From: Pseudomonadota bacterium
GTDB taxonomy: Bacteria > Pseudomonadota > Alphaproteobacteria > Rhizobiales > Beijerinckiaceae
DNA: 64,000 nucleotides
Assembly (NCBI GenBank): GCA_020161575.1
Contig: JAIUNR010000003.1
Span: forward strand, 248,001-312,000
Reading direction: 5' to 3'
Both the position numbers and the translations under genes were made by a program. Numbering within the stretch: position 1 is the first letter of the stretch; each line of letters opens with the position of its first letter. Below, in pieces: positions 55,775 to 63,613 of this stretch. The notes below the pieces were generated by a model. It ran no database searches and was not told the origin of the DNA. It saw nothing but the letters and a program-made list of their open reading frames with translations.

Positions 55775-56794
55775 TTATTTCGAAATGCCGGCGGGCTCGA
55801 TGCGGTTCTCGATCGCGCCGAAAACGGAATGACCCTTGCGGTCCTTCATCTCGATGCGCACGACATCCCCGAATTTCATGAACGGCGTTTTCGGCCCGCC
55901 GCTCTTGATGGTTTCGACCATCCGGATCTCGGCGATACAGGAATAGCCGCGCCCACCCTCGGCCACGGGCCGCCCAGGGGAACCGTCGGGATCGCGGTTC
56001 GAAACCGTGCCGGAACCGACGATCGTGCCGGCGCCGAGCGGGCGCGTCTTCGCCGCATGGGCGATCAGCGTGCCGAAATCGAAGGTCATCTCCTCCCCCG
56101 CTTCGGGGCAGCCGAACGGCTTGCCGTTGATCGAGGTCAGGAGCGGCAGCGCGAGCTTGCCGCCATTCCATGCCGCGCCGAGTTCGTCGGGCGTGACAGC
56201 CACCGGCGAGAAAGCCGTCGGCGGTTTGGACTGAAAGAAGCCGAAGCCCTTGGCAAGCTCCGCCGGGATGAGGTTGCGCAGGGAAACATCGTTCACCAGA
56301 GTCACCAGACGGATCGCCGCGCGGGCGTCACCTGGCGAGGCCCCCATGGCGACATCGCCAGTAAATACCGCAATCTCCGCCTCGCAATCGATGCCGTATT
56401 CCTCGCTGGTGACGACAACCGGATCGCGCGGGCCGATATTGCTGTCCGACGTGCCCTGATACATCAGCGGATCGGTCCAGAAGGAAGGCGGCATCTCCGC
56501 CCCGCGCGCCTTGCGGACGAGTTCCACGTGATTCACATAGGCCGAGCCGTCGACCCATTGATAGGCGCGCGGCAGCGGCGCATCGCATTCATGCTCGTGA
56601 AAGCGGAAGCTCGGCACCGAGCCGTGCTCAAGGCTTTCGGCAAGATCCGCGAGGGCGCCAACCACATCATCCCAGCGATCGAGCGCCTCCTGCAGGGTCC
56701 GGGCGATATGACCGGCCTCGGTCGCCTTCGTCAAATCGCGCGAGACCACAACGAGCCTGCCGTCGCGTCCGTCTTTGAGCGATGCGAGTTTCAT
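55775..56794 (-). CDS. Fumarylacetoacetate hydrolase family protein
   Basis: The 339-residue protein has the FAH fold with the metal-binding segment EYGIDCEAEIAVFTGDV, LVNDVSLRNLIP and GSGTVSNRDPDG. Members hydrolyse C-C bonds of fumarylpyruvate, fumarylacetoacetate or acylpyruvates in aromatic degradation, or isomerise/decarboxylate related acids. A strong GGAGG precedes the ATG at 56794. It is the first gene of the minus-strand catabolic block and is divergent from the TRAP binding protein. Confidence 0.87.
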   Translation of the reverse strand: MKLASLKDGRDGRLVVVSRDLTKATEAGHIARTLQEALDRWDDVVGALADLAESLEHGSVPSFRFHEHECDAPLPRAYQWVDGSAYVNHVELVRKARGAEMPPSFWTDPLMYQGTSDSNIGPRDPVVVTSEEYGIDCEAEIAVFTGDVAMGASPGDARAAIRLVTLVNDVSLRNLIPAELAKGFGFFQSKPPTAFSPVAVTPDELGAAWNGGKLALPLLTSINGKPFGCPEAGEEMTFDFGTLIAHAAKTRPLGAGTIVGSGTVSNRDPDGSPGRPVAEGGRGYSCIAEIRMVETIKSGGPKTPFMKFGDVVRIEMKDRKGHSVFGAIENRIEPAGISK

Positions 56795-56838
56795 ATCCAG
56801 CCTCCAGACCCAAGCCGACGCAACACGCGCGTCCCGAA

Positions 56839-56854
56839 TGCACAAATTGATGCA
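56839..56854. promoter_or_regulatory. Candidate operator between catabolic block and TRAP gene
   Basis: TGCA-CA-AATT-GA-TGCA is a symmetric 16-base element (TGCAN2AATTN2TGCA) in the divergent promoter region. Its size and symmetry fit a MarR-type operator, and a MarR gene lies downstream of the TRAP gene. Confidence 0.5.
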
Positions 56855-56963
56855 CGGAATCGCGTGACGATCCATGCCGAGTGTGTAATCCTCGCAGGAA
56901 AGCGTTGCCGCGCACAAGCGATAAGTTGCGCGCGCGACTAATTTGACAGCGAGGAGTGAAACG

Positions 56964-58055
56964 ATGCGTCGGCGTGAAATGCTTTTGGCGGGTATGGGAG
57001 CAGCGGGAGCGGCATCGACGATCGCGAGCCCCGCTATCGCGCAGAACATGCCCGAGGTGAAATGGCGGCTGACCTCCAGCTTCCCGAAATCGCTCGATAC
57101 CATTTTCGGCACGGCGCAGATCTTCACCAAATTCCTTGCCGATGCCACCGATAACCGCTTCCAGATCCAGGCTTTCGGCGCCGGGGAACTCGTCCCCGGT
57201 CTTCAGGCGATGGACGCGGTTTCTTCCGGCGCGATCGAATGCGCACACACGCCCACCTATTTCTATTCCGGCAAGGATGCGACGCTCGGGCTTGGAACCG
57301 GCCTGCCCTTCGGGCCGAATGCGCGCCTCCAGCATTCGTGGTGGCATTTCGGCGGCGGCGAGGCGATCGTCAACGAATCCTTGGCGAAATTCAACGTGCT
57401 CGGCATTCCCGCCGGCAATTCCGGCACCCAGATGGGCGGCTGGTTCCGCAAGGAGATCAACACGGTCGAGGATCTCAAGGGGCTGAAGTTCCGCATCGGC
57501 GGCGTCGGCGGGCAGATCCTGGCCCGCATGGGCGTCGTGCCGCAGCAGATCGCGCCCGGCGACATCTACCCCGCGCTCGAAAAAGGCGCGATCGACGCCA
57601 TCGAGTTCGTCGGCCCCTATGACGATGAGAAGCTCGGCTTCAACAAGGTTGCCAAGTACTATTACTACCCCGGCTTCTGGGAAGGCGGGGCGATGCTCCA
57701 CCTCGTCATCAATTCCGAACAATGGAACCGGCTGCCCAAGCATTACCAGGCTGCTTTCCGCAATGCCGCCGAAGCCGCGAATAACTGGATGCTCGCCAAA
57801 TATGACTATGTGAACGCGCCCGCCCTCAAGCGGCTCGTGGGCAAGGGCACGGAGCTTCGTCCCTTCCCGACGCCGGTCATCGAGGCCGCCTACAAGGTTG
57901 CGCAGGATTATTACGCCGAAATCGCCGCGCAGAACCCGCTCTTCAAGAAGGGGCTCGATTCGGTGAACGAGTTCCTCGGCGACGGGTATACCTGGTGGCA
58001 GGTAGGTGAATATTCCTACGACACCCTCATGATCCGCACCCGCAACCGTCGTTGA
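56964..58055 (+). CDS. TRAP transporter solute-binding protein
   Basis: The 363-residue periplasmic protein has a Tat signal (MRRREMLLAGMGAAGAAS) and the DctP-family fold: WRLTSSFPKSLDTIFGTAQ, GAIECAHTPTYFYSGKD, GLKFRIGGVGGQIL, GAIDAIEFVGPYDD and TWWQVGEYSYD. It is closest in feel to the TakP/monocarboxylate group that binds 2-oxo acids. The ATG at 56964 has AGGAG upstream. No membrane subunits (DctQ/DctM) are in the window, so the transporter is incomplete here. Confidence 0.88.
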   Translation: MRRREMLLAGMGAAGAASTIASPAIAQNMPEVKWRLTSSFPKSLDTIFGTAQIFTKFLADATDNRFQIQAFGAGELVPGLQAMDAVSSGAIECAHTPTYFYSGKDATLGLGTGLPFGPNARLQHSWWHFGGGEAIVNESLAKFNVLGIPAGNSGTQMGGWFRKEINTVEDLKGLKFRIGGVGGQILARMGVVPQQIAPGDIYPALEKGAIDAIEFVGPYDDEKLGFNKVAKYYYYPGFWEGGAMLHLVINSEQWNRLPKHYQAAFRNAAEAANNWMLAKYDYVNAPALKRLVGKGTELRPFPTPVIEAAYKVAQDYYAEIAAQNPLFKKGLDSVNEFLGDGYTWWQVGEYSYDTLMIRTRNRR

Positions 58056-58106
58056 TCCGCAAGATGGAGCGCGCAAGCGCTCCATCCGCGCCCGTAGCTT
58101 TGCAGG

Positions 58107-58631
58107 ATGCGCGTTGCCGCGATGACCAGCCCTCCCTTGCCTGACAACGCGCACGAGCAGGATGGATGCGACAACGCACCGATCCGGCTTGAGGAATTCC
58201 TGCCCTATCGTCTCAACCAGCTTGCCAGCGAGGTCAGCCAGTCGCTCGCGCAGGCCTATGGCGAGGCTTTCGGCATCTCGGTGCCGGAATGGCGCATCCT
58301 CGCGACGCTGGGGCAATTCGGCATGGTGACGGCACGCGATATCGGCACCCATAGCCGCATGCACAAGACCATGGTGAGCCGCGCGGTCGCGACGCTCGAA
58401 GGGCGAGATCTCATTATCCGCCAGGCCAATCAGGCCGACCTCCGCGAGGCCTTCCTCTCGCTTACCCCCGAGGGCAAGGCATTGTACCGGAAGATCGTGC
58501 CGCTCGCGCGCGGCTTTGCCGCCGATCTTTGTCAGGATCTTTCGCCGGAGGATCTGGTGCGGCTGAATATCCTGCTCGACCGCCTTTCCGAGCGTGTCCG
58601 CAGCTTTGGACAGCAATCCTCACAAGCGTGA
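58107..58631 (+). CDS. MarR family transcriptional regulator
   Basis: The 174-residue protein has the MarR winged-helix fold: RLNQLASEVSQSLAQAYGEAFGISVPEWRIL, the recognition helix region SRMHKTMVSRAVATLEGRDLI and the wing DLREAFLSLTPEG. Starts at 58107 and 58122 are possible. It follows the TRAP gene by 51 bases and probably controls the divergent catabolic block, sensing an aromatic acid. The operator at 56839-56854 is a candidate target. Confidence 0.85.
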   Translation: MRVAAMTSPPLPDNAHEQDGCDNAPIRLEEFLPYRLNQLASEVSQSLAQAYGEAFGISVPEWRILATLGQFGMVTARDIGTHSRMHKTMVSRAVATLEGRDLIIRQANQADLREAFLSLTPEGKALYRKIVPLARGFAADLCQDLSPEDLVRLNILLDRLSERVRSFGQQSSQA

Positions 58632-58722
58632 TCGCCTGATGCCTTGCATGGGTCACATTCGAAAGGCATAGGAAAATTGCGGTCCAGAAGGGAATCGCGC
58701 ACGAGCCGGATCGATCGCCCGA

Positions 58723-59898
58723 ATGCAGCTTTCCCCTATCCTCGCCTTGGTGCGCACCAAACCTGCCCTTGCAGCCGGTTTCCTGCTCTCGGTGCTTGCT
58801 GGCACGGCGTCGGCGCAATCGCCCGTCTGCTCGCAAATCCGGGCGGAACTCGCCGGCATGGCGAATGGCGGCGGCGGCGCGACGCGGGAATCGATGCGGC
58901 TGCGTTCCGAGCTTGGCCGCGTGCGCCTCGCGCTTCAGCAGAACGATTGTTACAAGCAGGGCTTCCTGATCTTCGGCGGCCCACCGCCTGTCTGCGGGCC
59001 GCTGAAAGCGCAGGCCGCGCAATATGAAGCCCAGATCCGCCAGATCGAGGGGGGCGGCCCCGCTGGCGCGCGGCGCGCGCAATTGCTCGCCGCGCTTGAT
59101 AATTACGGCTGCAATGGCGGCGCGCCCGGCCAACGCGGCGTCATCTATGCCAATCCCGGCCAGCCGGGCGTGTTCCTCAATCCATCCGAGAACCAGGGCT
59201 CGTTCATCGATCTCGACGCGCCGCCGCCGGAGCGGCTCGGCGGACGCATGGCGGTCTGCGTGCGCCTATGCGACGGCTTCTTCTTTCCCGTGAATTTCGA
59301 GGGGATCGGCGCGCGCGATGAATATGGCGCGGTCTGCCAGGCGCTTTGCCCTGCGGCGGATACGCAGGTCTATTTTATGCCCGGCGGCGCCGATATCGAG
59401 CGCGCGGCCACGCGCGACGGTTCGCCCTACATGTCGTTGCCCGCCGCGAAGCAGTATCAGCGCAAGTATGATCCCGCCTGTTTCTGCAAGCAGCCGGGCC
59501 AGACCTGGGCCAATGCGACAAAGGGTGCCGAGGATCTCGTCGAGCGGCGCAAGGGCGATCTTATCGTCACGCCGGAACAGGCGGCGGCGATGTCGCGCCC
59601 CAAGGAACTCAACGTGCCGCCGGCGGATCGGCGCGGCAACAATCGCCGCGCGCCCGAGCCGCCGAAGCCGGCGGCGGAAGAGGCCGCCGCCCTGCCCGAA
59701 AGCGCCCTGCCCACCGGCGGAAACGCCTCGTCCGGCGTCGGCCCGGCGACGCCCAACCAGCGCGTGCTTGATCGCGGCAGCGGCACGCAGCAGCGTGTCG
59801 TTACGCCCGATGGCACCCAGCGCCAGATCAGGAACGTGGCACCGACGATAGGCGGGCAAGAACCTCGGACCGGCCTAAGAGGGGAAGCACGGCCTTGA
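58723..59898 (+). CDS. DUF2865 domain secreted protein
   Basis: The 391-residue protein has a signal peptide (PALAAGFLLSVLAGTASAQS), a cysteine-containing helical part, and the DUF2865 core with MAVCVRLCDGFFFPVNF, AVCQALCPAADTQVYFM and CFCKQPG. The C-terminus is a disordered Pro/Ala/Gln-rich tail. DUF2865 is common in Rhizobiales, with unknown function. The last 71 bases overlap the end of gltX on the other strand. Confidence 0.85.
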   Translation: MQLSPILALVRTKPALAAGFLLSVLAGTASAQSPVCSQIRAELAGMANGGGGATRESMRLRSELGRVRLALQQNDCYKQGFLIFGGPPPVCGPLKAQAAQYEAQIRQIEGGGPAGARRAQLLAALDNYGCNGGAPGQRGVIYANPGQPGVFLNPSENQGSFIDLDAPPPERLGGRMAVCVRLCDGFFFPVNFEGIGARDEYGAVCQALCPAADTQVYFMPGGADIERAATRDGSPYMSLPAAKQYQRKYDPACFCKQPGQTWANATKGAEDLVERRKGDLIVTPEQAAAMSRPKELNVPPADRRGNNRRAPEPPKPAAEEAAALPESALPTGGNASSGVGPATPNQRVLDRGSGTQQRVVTPDGTQRQIRNVAPTIGGQEPRTGLRGEARP

Positions 59899-61174
59899 GT
59901 TCCGGCCCGCTCTCGCGCCCGGTCAGCGCGAGGCGAAGCGGCATGAACAGCGCCTTGCCCTTTCGCCCGGTCGCCGCCTGAAGCGCGCCGATCCAACGGC
60001 TCCAGGTCTCGCCGTCGAAGGGTTCATCCGGCAGCAGCTTCGCGGCCTCGGTGAGGAATTCCGGCTCGGCCGAGGGAAAATGCTGCGGCCGCGTGAGCAG
60101 ATCCCACCATGCCGGGGCCTCATCGATATGATCGAGATTGCCATGCATCGCGCCCCAGAAGGCTTCGGCCTTCCCGCCCGCGATCCCGAGGGCGGCGAGA
60201 TTCTCCCTCACCGCGCCATAGGGTTTGGCGTGCAGGAGACGCTTTGAAAGATCGTGGATCTCCGCCGGATCGAACTTCGTCAGCGCGCGCGAGAATTTCG
60301 AAAGATCGACCAGCGCAACCAGCGATGCCAGATCCGGCAGCGGCTGCACCGGCTCGGACGTGCCCGTGAGCACCGCGACGATCGCGACGGCGAGCGGGTC
60401 CGCCCCCGCCGCGCGAAGGGAGCGGATCGAAAGCGCGCCGGTGCGCTTCGACATTTCCTCGCCGGTCGCGGAGGTGATGAGGTTGTGATGCGCGAAACGC
60501 GGCAGGGTTCCCCCCAGTGCCGCGAACAATTCGATCTGCACCGCCGTATTGGCGACATGGTCCTCGCCGCGCACGATATCGGTGACCCCCATCTCGATAT
60601 CGTCGACCACGGAGGCGAAAGTATAGAGGAAGGTGCCATCCGCCCTGACCAGAACCGGATCGGAAAGCGCCGAGGTCTCGATATGGCATTCGCCGCGCAC
60701 CTCGTCATGCCAGCGCACGGTGTCGCCGGAAAGCCTGAAGCGCCAATGCGGCTTGCGGCCCTCGGCTTCAAGCGCGGCACGTTCGGATTCGGAGAGCTTC
60801 AACGCCGCGCGATCATAGACAGGCGGCAAGCCCCGCGCCTGCTGGCGCTTGCGCTTGCGCTCCAGCTCGTCCGCCGTCTCATAGGCGGGATAGACGGCGC
60901 CCTTCGCCTTGAGCGCCGCGAGCGCGGCCTCGTAACGCGGGATACGGTCGGATTGCCGCTCGGTCCGGTCCGGGACGACGCCCAGCCAGGCGAGATCCTC
61001 GATGATCGCATCGGCATATTCCTGCTTCGAGCGCTCGATATCGGTATCGTCGAACCGCAGGATGAAGGTGCCGCCGTGTTTCTTCGCGAGCAGCGCGTTC
61101 CACAAGGCGGGACGTGCATTGCCGATATGGATGTAGCCCGTGGGCGACGGCGCGAAGCGGTAAAGACGGGACAT
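59828..61174 (-). CDS. gltX: Glutamyl-tRNA synthetase
   Basis: GltX charges tRNA-Glu (and often tRNA-Gln in Alphaproteobacteria, for later amidation). The 448-residue class I enzyme has RFAPSPTGYIHIGNARPAL with the HIGH-like HIGN, LRFDDTDIERSK, and the KMSKS-equivalent EEMSKRTG. The ATG at 61174 (MSRLYRF) gives the family start; the frame is open to 61249. Many Alphaproteobacteria have two such genes, and this could be either copy. Confidence 0.92.
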   Translation of the reverse strand: MSRLYRFAPSPTGYIHIGNARPALWNALLAKKHGGTFILRFDDTDIERSKQEYADAIIEDLAWLGVVPDRTERQSDRIPRYEAALAALKAKGAVYPAYETADELERKRKRQQARGLPPVYDRAALKLSESERAALEAEGRKPHWRFRLSGDTVRWHDEVRGECHIETSALSDPVLVRADGTFLYTFASVVDDIEMGVTDIVRGEDHVANTAVQIELFAALGGTLPRFAHHNLITSATGEEMSKRTGALSIRSLRAAGADPLAVAIVAVLTGTSEPVQPLPDLASLVALVDLSKFSRALTKFDPAEIHDLSKRLLHAKPYGAVRENLAALGIAGGKAEAFWGAMHGNLDHIDEAPAWWDLLTRPQHFPSAEPEFLTEAAKLLPDEPFDGETWSRWIGALQAATGRKGKALFMPLRLALTGRESGPELKAVLPLLGRSEVLARLSSVPRS

Positions 61175-61269
61175 GGCGGACCGGAAAAGAAGCGACGGGC
61201 TTGATCCCCCCGAAGGAAGATCGCATCCTGCCTCAATAGTTGAACGCATTTGTCAGGCCAAGCCCATCA

Positions 61270-61506
61270 ATGTCGAAGGCACGCGACGAGAAGATCAAGC
61301 TGACCGCGAATTACCTCAACACGATGGCCGGCGCGTTGGTGACGATCGGCGTCGTGGGGCCGCTGATCGCGGTGGTGCTCAATCTCGGCGATGCGCAGGC
61401 GAAGGTCTCCACGCTTGTCCTCGCCGCCTCTTGTCTCTTCTCGGCCGGCGGCTCATATGCTATACATCGCATTGCAAGGAACTCGCTGGACAAGCTCGAC
61501 CTATGA
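61270..61506 (+). CDS. Small membrane protein, 78 residues
   Basis: The protein has an N-terminal charged segment (MSKARDEKIKLTANYLNTM) and two hydrophobic helices (about residues 20-40 and 46-65). I know no function. It is divergent from gltX. Its stop overlaps the start of the next micro-protein by four bases (ATGA), so both are probably translated together. Confidence 0.65.
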   Translation: MSKARDEKIKLTANYLNTMAGALVTIGVVGPLIAVVLNLGDAQAKVSTLVLAASCLFSAGGSYAIHRIARNSLDKLDL

Positions 61507-61604
61507 ACTCGCAATTGCTCTTCGTGCTGTTCGGGCTCCCCGCCATGCTGGTAGGCTACGGTTACTTCGTCTACTGGATGCACGAGCGCGAACTGAAAAA
61601 ATAA
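61503..61604 (+). CDS. Micro-protein, 33 residues, one membrane helix
   Basis: This short gene encodes NSQLLFVLFGLPAMLVGYG, a single hydrophobic helix followed by YFVYWMHERELKK. The ATG at 61503 overlaps the stop of the upstream gene in ATGA, the usual sign of coupled translation, which supports it as real despite its size. A positive C-terminus suggests an N-out or inner-membrane orientation. Function unknown. Confidence 0.55.
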   Translation: MNSQLLFVLFGLPAMLVGYGYFVYWMHERELKK

Positions 61605-61649
61605 CGCCCCGCGCAGGCAGGCGCCGCGCATGCGCGCTATTGGCGCGCC

Positions 61650-63392
61650 TCATCCGTCATACGCCTCACTGAGCTTCTTCGACGCCTCCGGCGTGATCGA
61701 CGAATCACCTTGGTACGGCGCTTCGAGCCTGTCCCGGAAGCGGTTGGTGATCGGATAGCGTCGGTCCCGCCCGAAATTGCGCCGCGTCACCTTCACGCCC
61801 GGCGCGGATTGGCGGCGCTTGTATTCCGCGATCGAAAGCAGATGCTCGATCCGCCGCACGGTTTCGGGCGCATGCCCGCGCGCGATGATATCGGCGACAT
61901 GCATCTCCTTCTCGACGAGGCATTCGAGGATATCGTCGAGCACCTCGTAAGGGGGGAGAGAATCCTGATCCTTCTGGTTCTCGCGCAGCTCCGCGCTCGG
62001 CGGCTTGACGAGGATGTTGGCGGGAATCACCTCGCCCTCCGGCCCTTTCGCACCGGCGGGCTTCCATTGGTTGCGCAACGCGCAGAGCCGGAAGACCTCC
62101 ATCTTGTAGAGGTCCTTGATCGGGTTGAAGCCGCCATTCATATCGCCGTAAAGCGTGGCATAACCGACGCTCATCTCGCTCTTATTTCCGGTGGTGACGA
62201 CCATCGGCCCGAATTTGTTCGAGATCGACATCAGGATGGTGCCGCGCGCGCGCGACTGGATATTCTCCTCGGTGATATCGCGCGGTTTTCCCGCGAAGAG
62301 CGGAGAAAGGCTGGCTTCAAGCCCCTCCACCGCCGAGGCGATGGGCAGGATATCGTAGCGGATGCCCAGCGCCTGCGCGCAGGCTTTCGCATCCGCGAGG
62401 CTTTCATCGGAGGTATAAAGATAGGGCAGCATCACCGCGTGGACGCGCTCCGGACCCAGCGCATCGGCCGCGATGGCAGCGCAGAGCGCGGAATCGATGC
62501 CGCCTGAAAGCCCGAGCACCACGCCCGGAAACCGGTTCTTCTCGACATAATCGCGCAAACCGAGAAGGCAGGCGGCATAATCGGCGCCATCGCCTTCCTC
62601 GATCAGCGCCTTCTCGCCGTCTTCGATGCGCCAGCCGGAAGGCGTTTCAACCAGCGCGACGAAAGCCGTCGCTTCGCAAAAAGCTGGCAGGCGGAACGCC
62701 AGCGATCCATCGGCGTTGAGGCCGAAAGAGGCGCCATCGAAAACCAGCTCGTCCTGTCCGCCGACCTGATTGAGATAAACCATCGGCAGGCGCGCCTCGG
62801 TCACGCGCGAAACGGCGATGTTGAGGCGCGTATCGTGCTTGTCGCGCTCGTAGGGCGAACCATTGGGCACCAGCAGCATTTCCGCGCCGGTCTCGCAGAG
62901 GCATTCGACAACCTCCTCGCCCCAGATATCCTCGCAGATCGGCAGGCCGATCCTCACCCCGCGCAGCATCAGGGGGCCGGGCATCGGGCCCGGATCGAAG
63001 ACCCTTTTCTCGTCGAAGACGCCGTAATTGGGCAGATCGACCTTGAAGCGAATTCCCGCGATCCGCCCTCCATCGAGCGCGGCGAAGGCATTGTGCAGCT
63101 TCCCCTCCTCCCGCCAGGGCAGGCCGATCAGCACCGCCGGCCCGCCATCCGCCGTCTCGCGCGCGAAGGCATCGACAGCCTCGCGGCAAGTCTCGATCAA
63201 CGCCGGCTTGGTGACGAGATCCTCCGGCGGATAGCCGGTCAGGAACAGCTCGGTGAACATCACCAGATCCGCGCCGCCCTTCGCGGCCTCGGCGCGTATC
63301 CGGCGGGCCAGGGCGAGATTGCCCGCGACATCACCCATGACAGGATTGGCTTGCGCGAGCGCGACGATGAGACGGCGAGGAGTTTTGCTCAT
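61650..63392 (-). CDS. nadE: Glutamine-dependent NAD+ synthetase
   Basis: NadE makes NAD+ from nicotinate adenine dinucleotide. The 580-residue protein fuses a nitrilase-type glutaminase (TELFLTGYPPEDL Glu, DLPNYGVFDEKR Lys, PICEDIWGEE Cys) with an ATP-dependent synthetase (LGLSGGIDSALCA, VVTTGNKSEMSVGYATLYGD). The ATG at 63392 (MSKTPRRL) gives the family start; the frame is open to 63518. It is preceded by a tandem repeat and divergent from a beta-barrel gene. Confidence 0.96.
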   Translation of the reverse strand: MSKTPRRLIVALAQANPVMGDVAGNLALARRIRAEAAKGGADLVMFTELFLTGYPPEDLVTKPALIETCREAVDAFARETADGGPAVLIGLPWREEGKLHNAFAALDGGRIAGIRFKVDLPNYGVFDEKRVFDPGPMPGPLMLRGVRIGLPICEDIWGEEVVECLCETGAEMLLVPNGSPYERDKHDTRLNIAVSRVTEARLPMVYLNQVGGQDELVFDGASFGLNADGSLAFRLPAFCEATAFVALVETPSGWRIEDGEKALIEEGDGADYAACLLGLRDYVEKNRFPGVVLGLSGGIDSALCAAIAADALGPERVHAVMLPYLYTSDESLADAKACAQALGIRYDILPIASAVEGLEASLSPLFAGKPRDITEENIQSRARGTILMSISNKFGPMVVTTGNKSEMSVGYATLYGDMNGGFNPIKDLYKMEVFRLCALRNQWKPAGAKGPEGEVIPANILVKPPSAELRENQKDQDSLPPYEVLDDILECLVEKEMHVADIIARGHAPETVRRIEHLLSIAEYKRRQSAPGVKVTRRNFGRDRRYPITNRFRDRLEAPYQGDSSITPEASKKLSEAYDG

Positions 63393-63435
63393 AATGACTA
63401 TATATCGCGATGCCGGATGCAGGACAAGGATGCGT

Positions 63436-63472
63436 GCCCCATGACGAGAGCCCCATGACGAGTGCCTCATGA
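63436..63472. repeat. Short direct repeat upstream of nadE
   Basis: Two copies of GCCCCATGACGAG(A/T) lie at 63436-63449 and 63450-63463, with a partial third copy (GCCTCATGA). The region lies upstream of nadE in the divergent gap. No function is evident. Confidence 0.6.
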
Positions 63473-63613
63473 AACGCCGGGAGGCAAGCGCCCCCTCCTC
63501 TCTACCACGCCTTCCCATGAACGGTCCGCGCGGCTTAACCGGGCGGTAAGGTTACTTTTTTATGATCACTCCCGGATGCTCCCGTGTGGAGCCTGAAGTT
63601 TTCGGAGTTCCAG

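Noticed and set aside
54848-56941. Open frame of about 700 codons antisense to the MBL and FAH genes
   Set aside because: Both minus-strand genes have clear motifs and ribosome-binding sites; the antisense frame has none.
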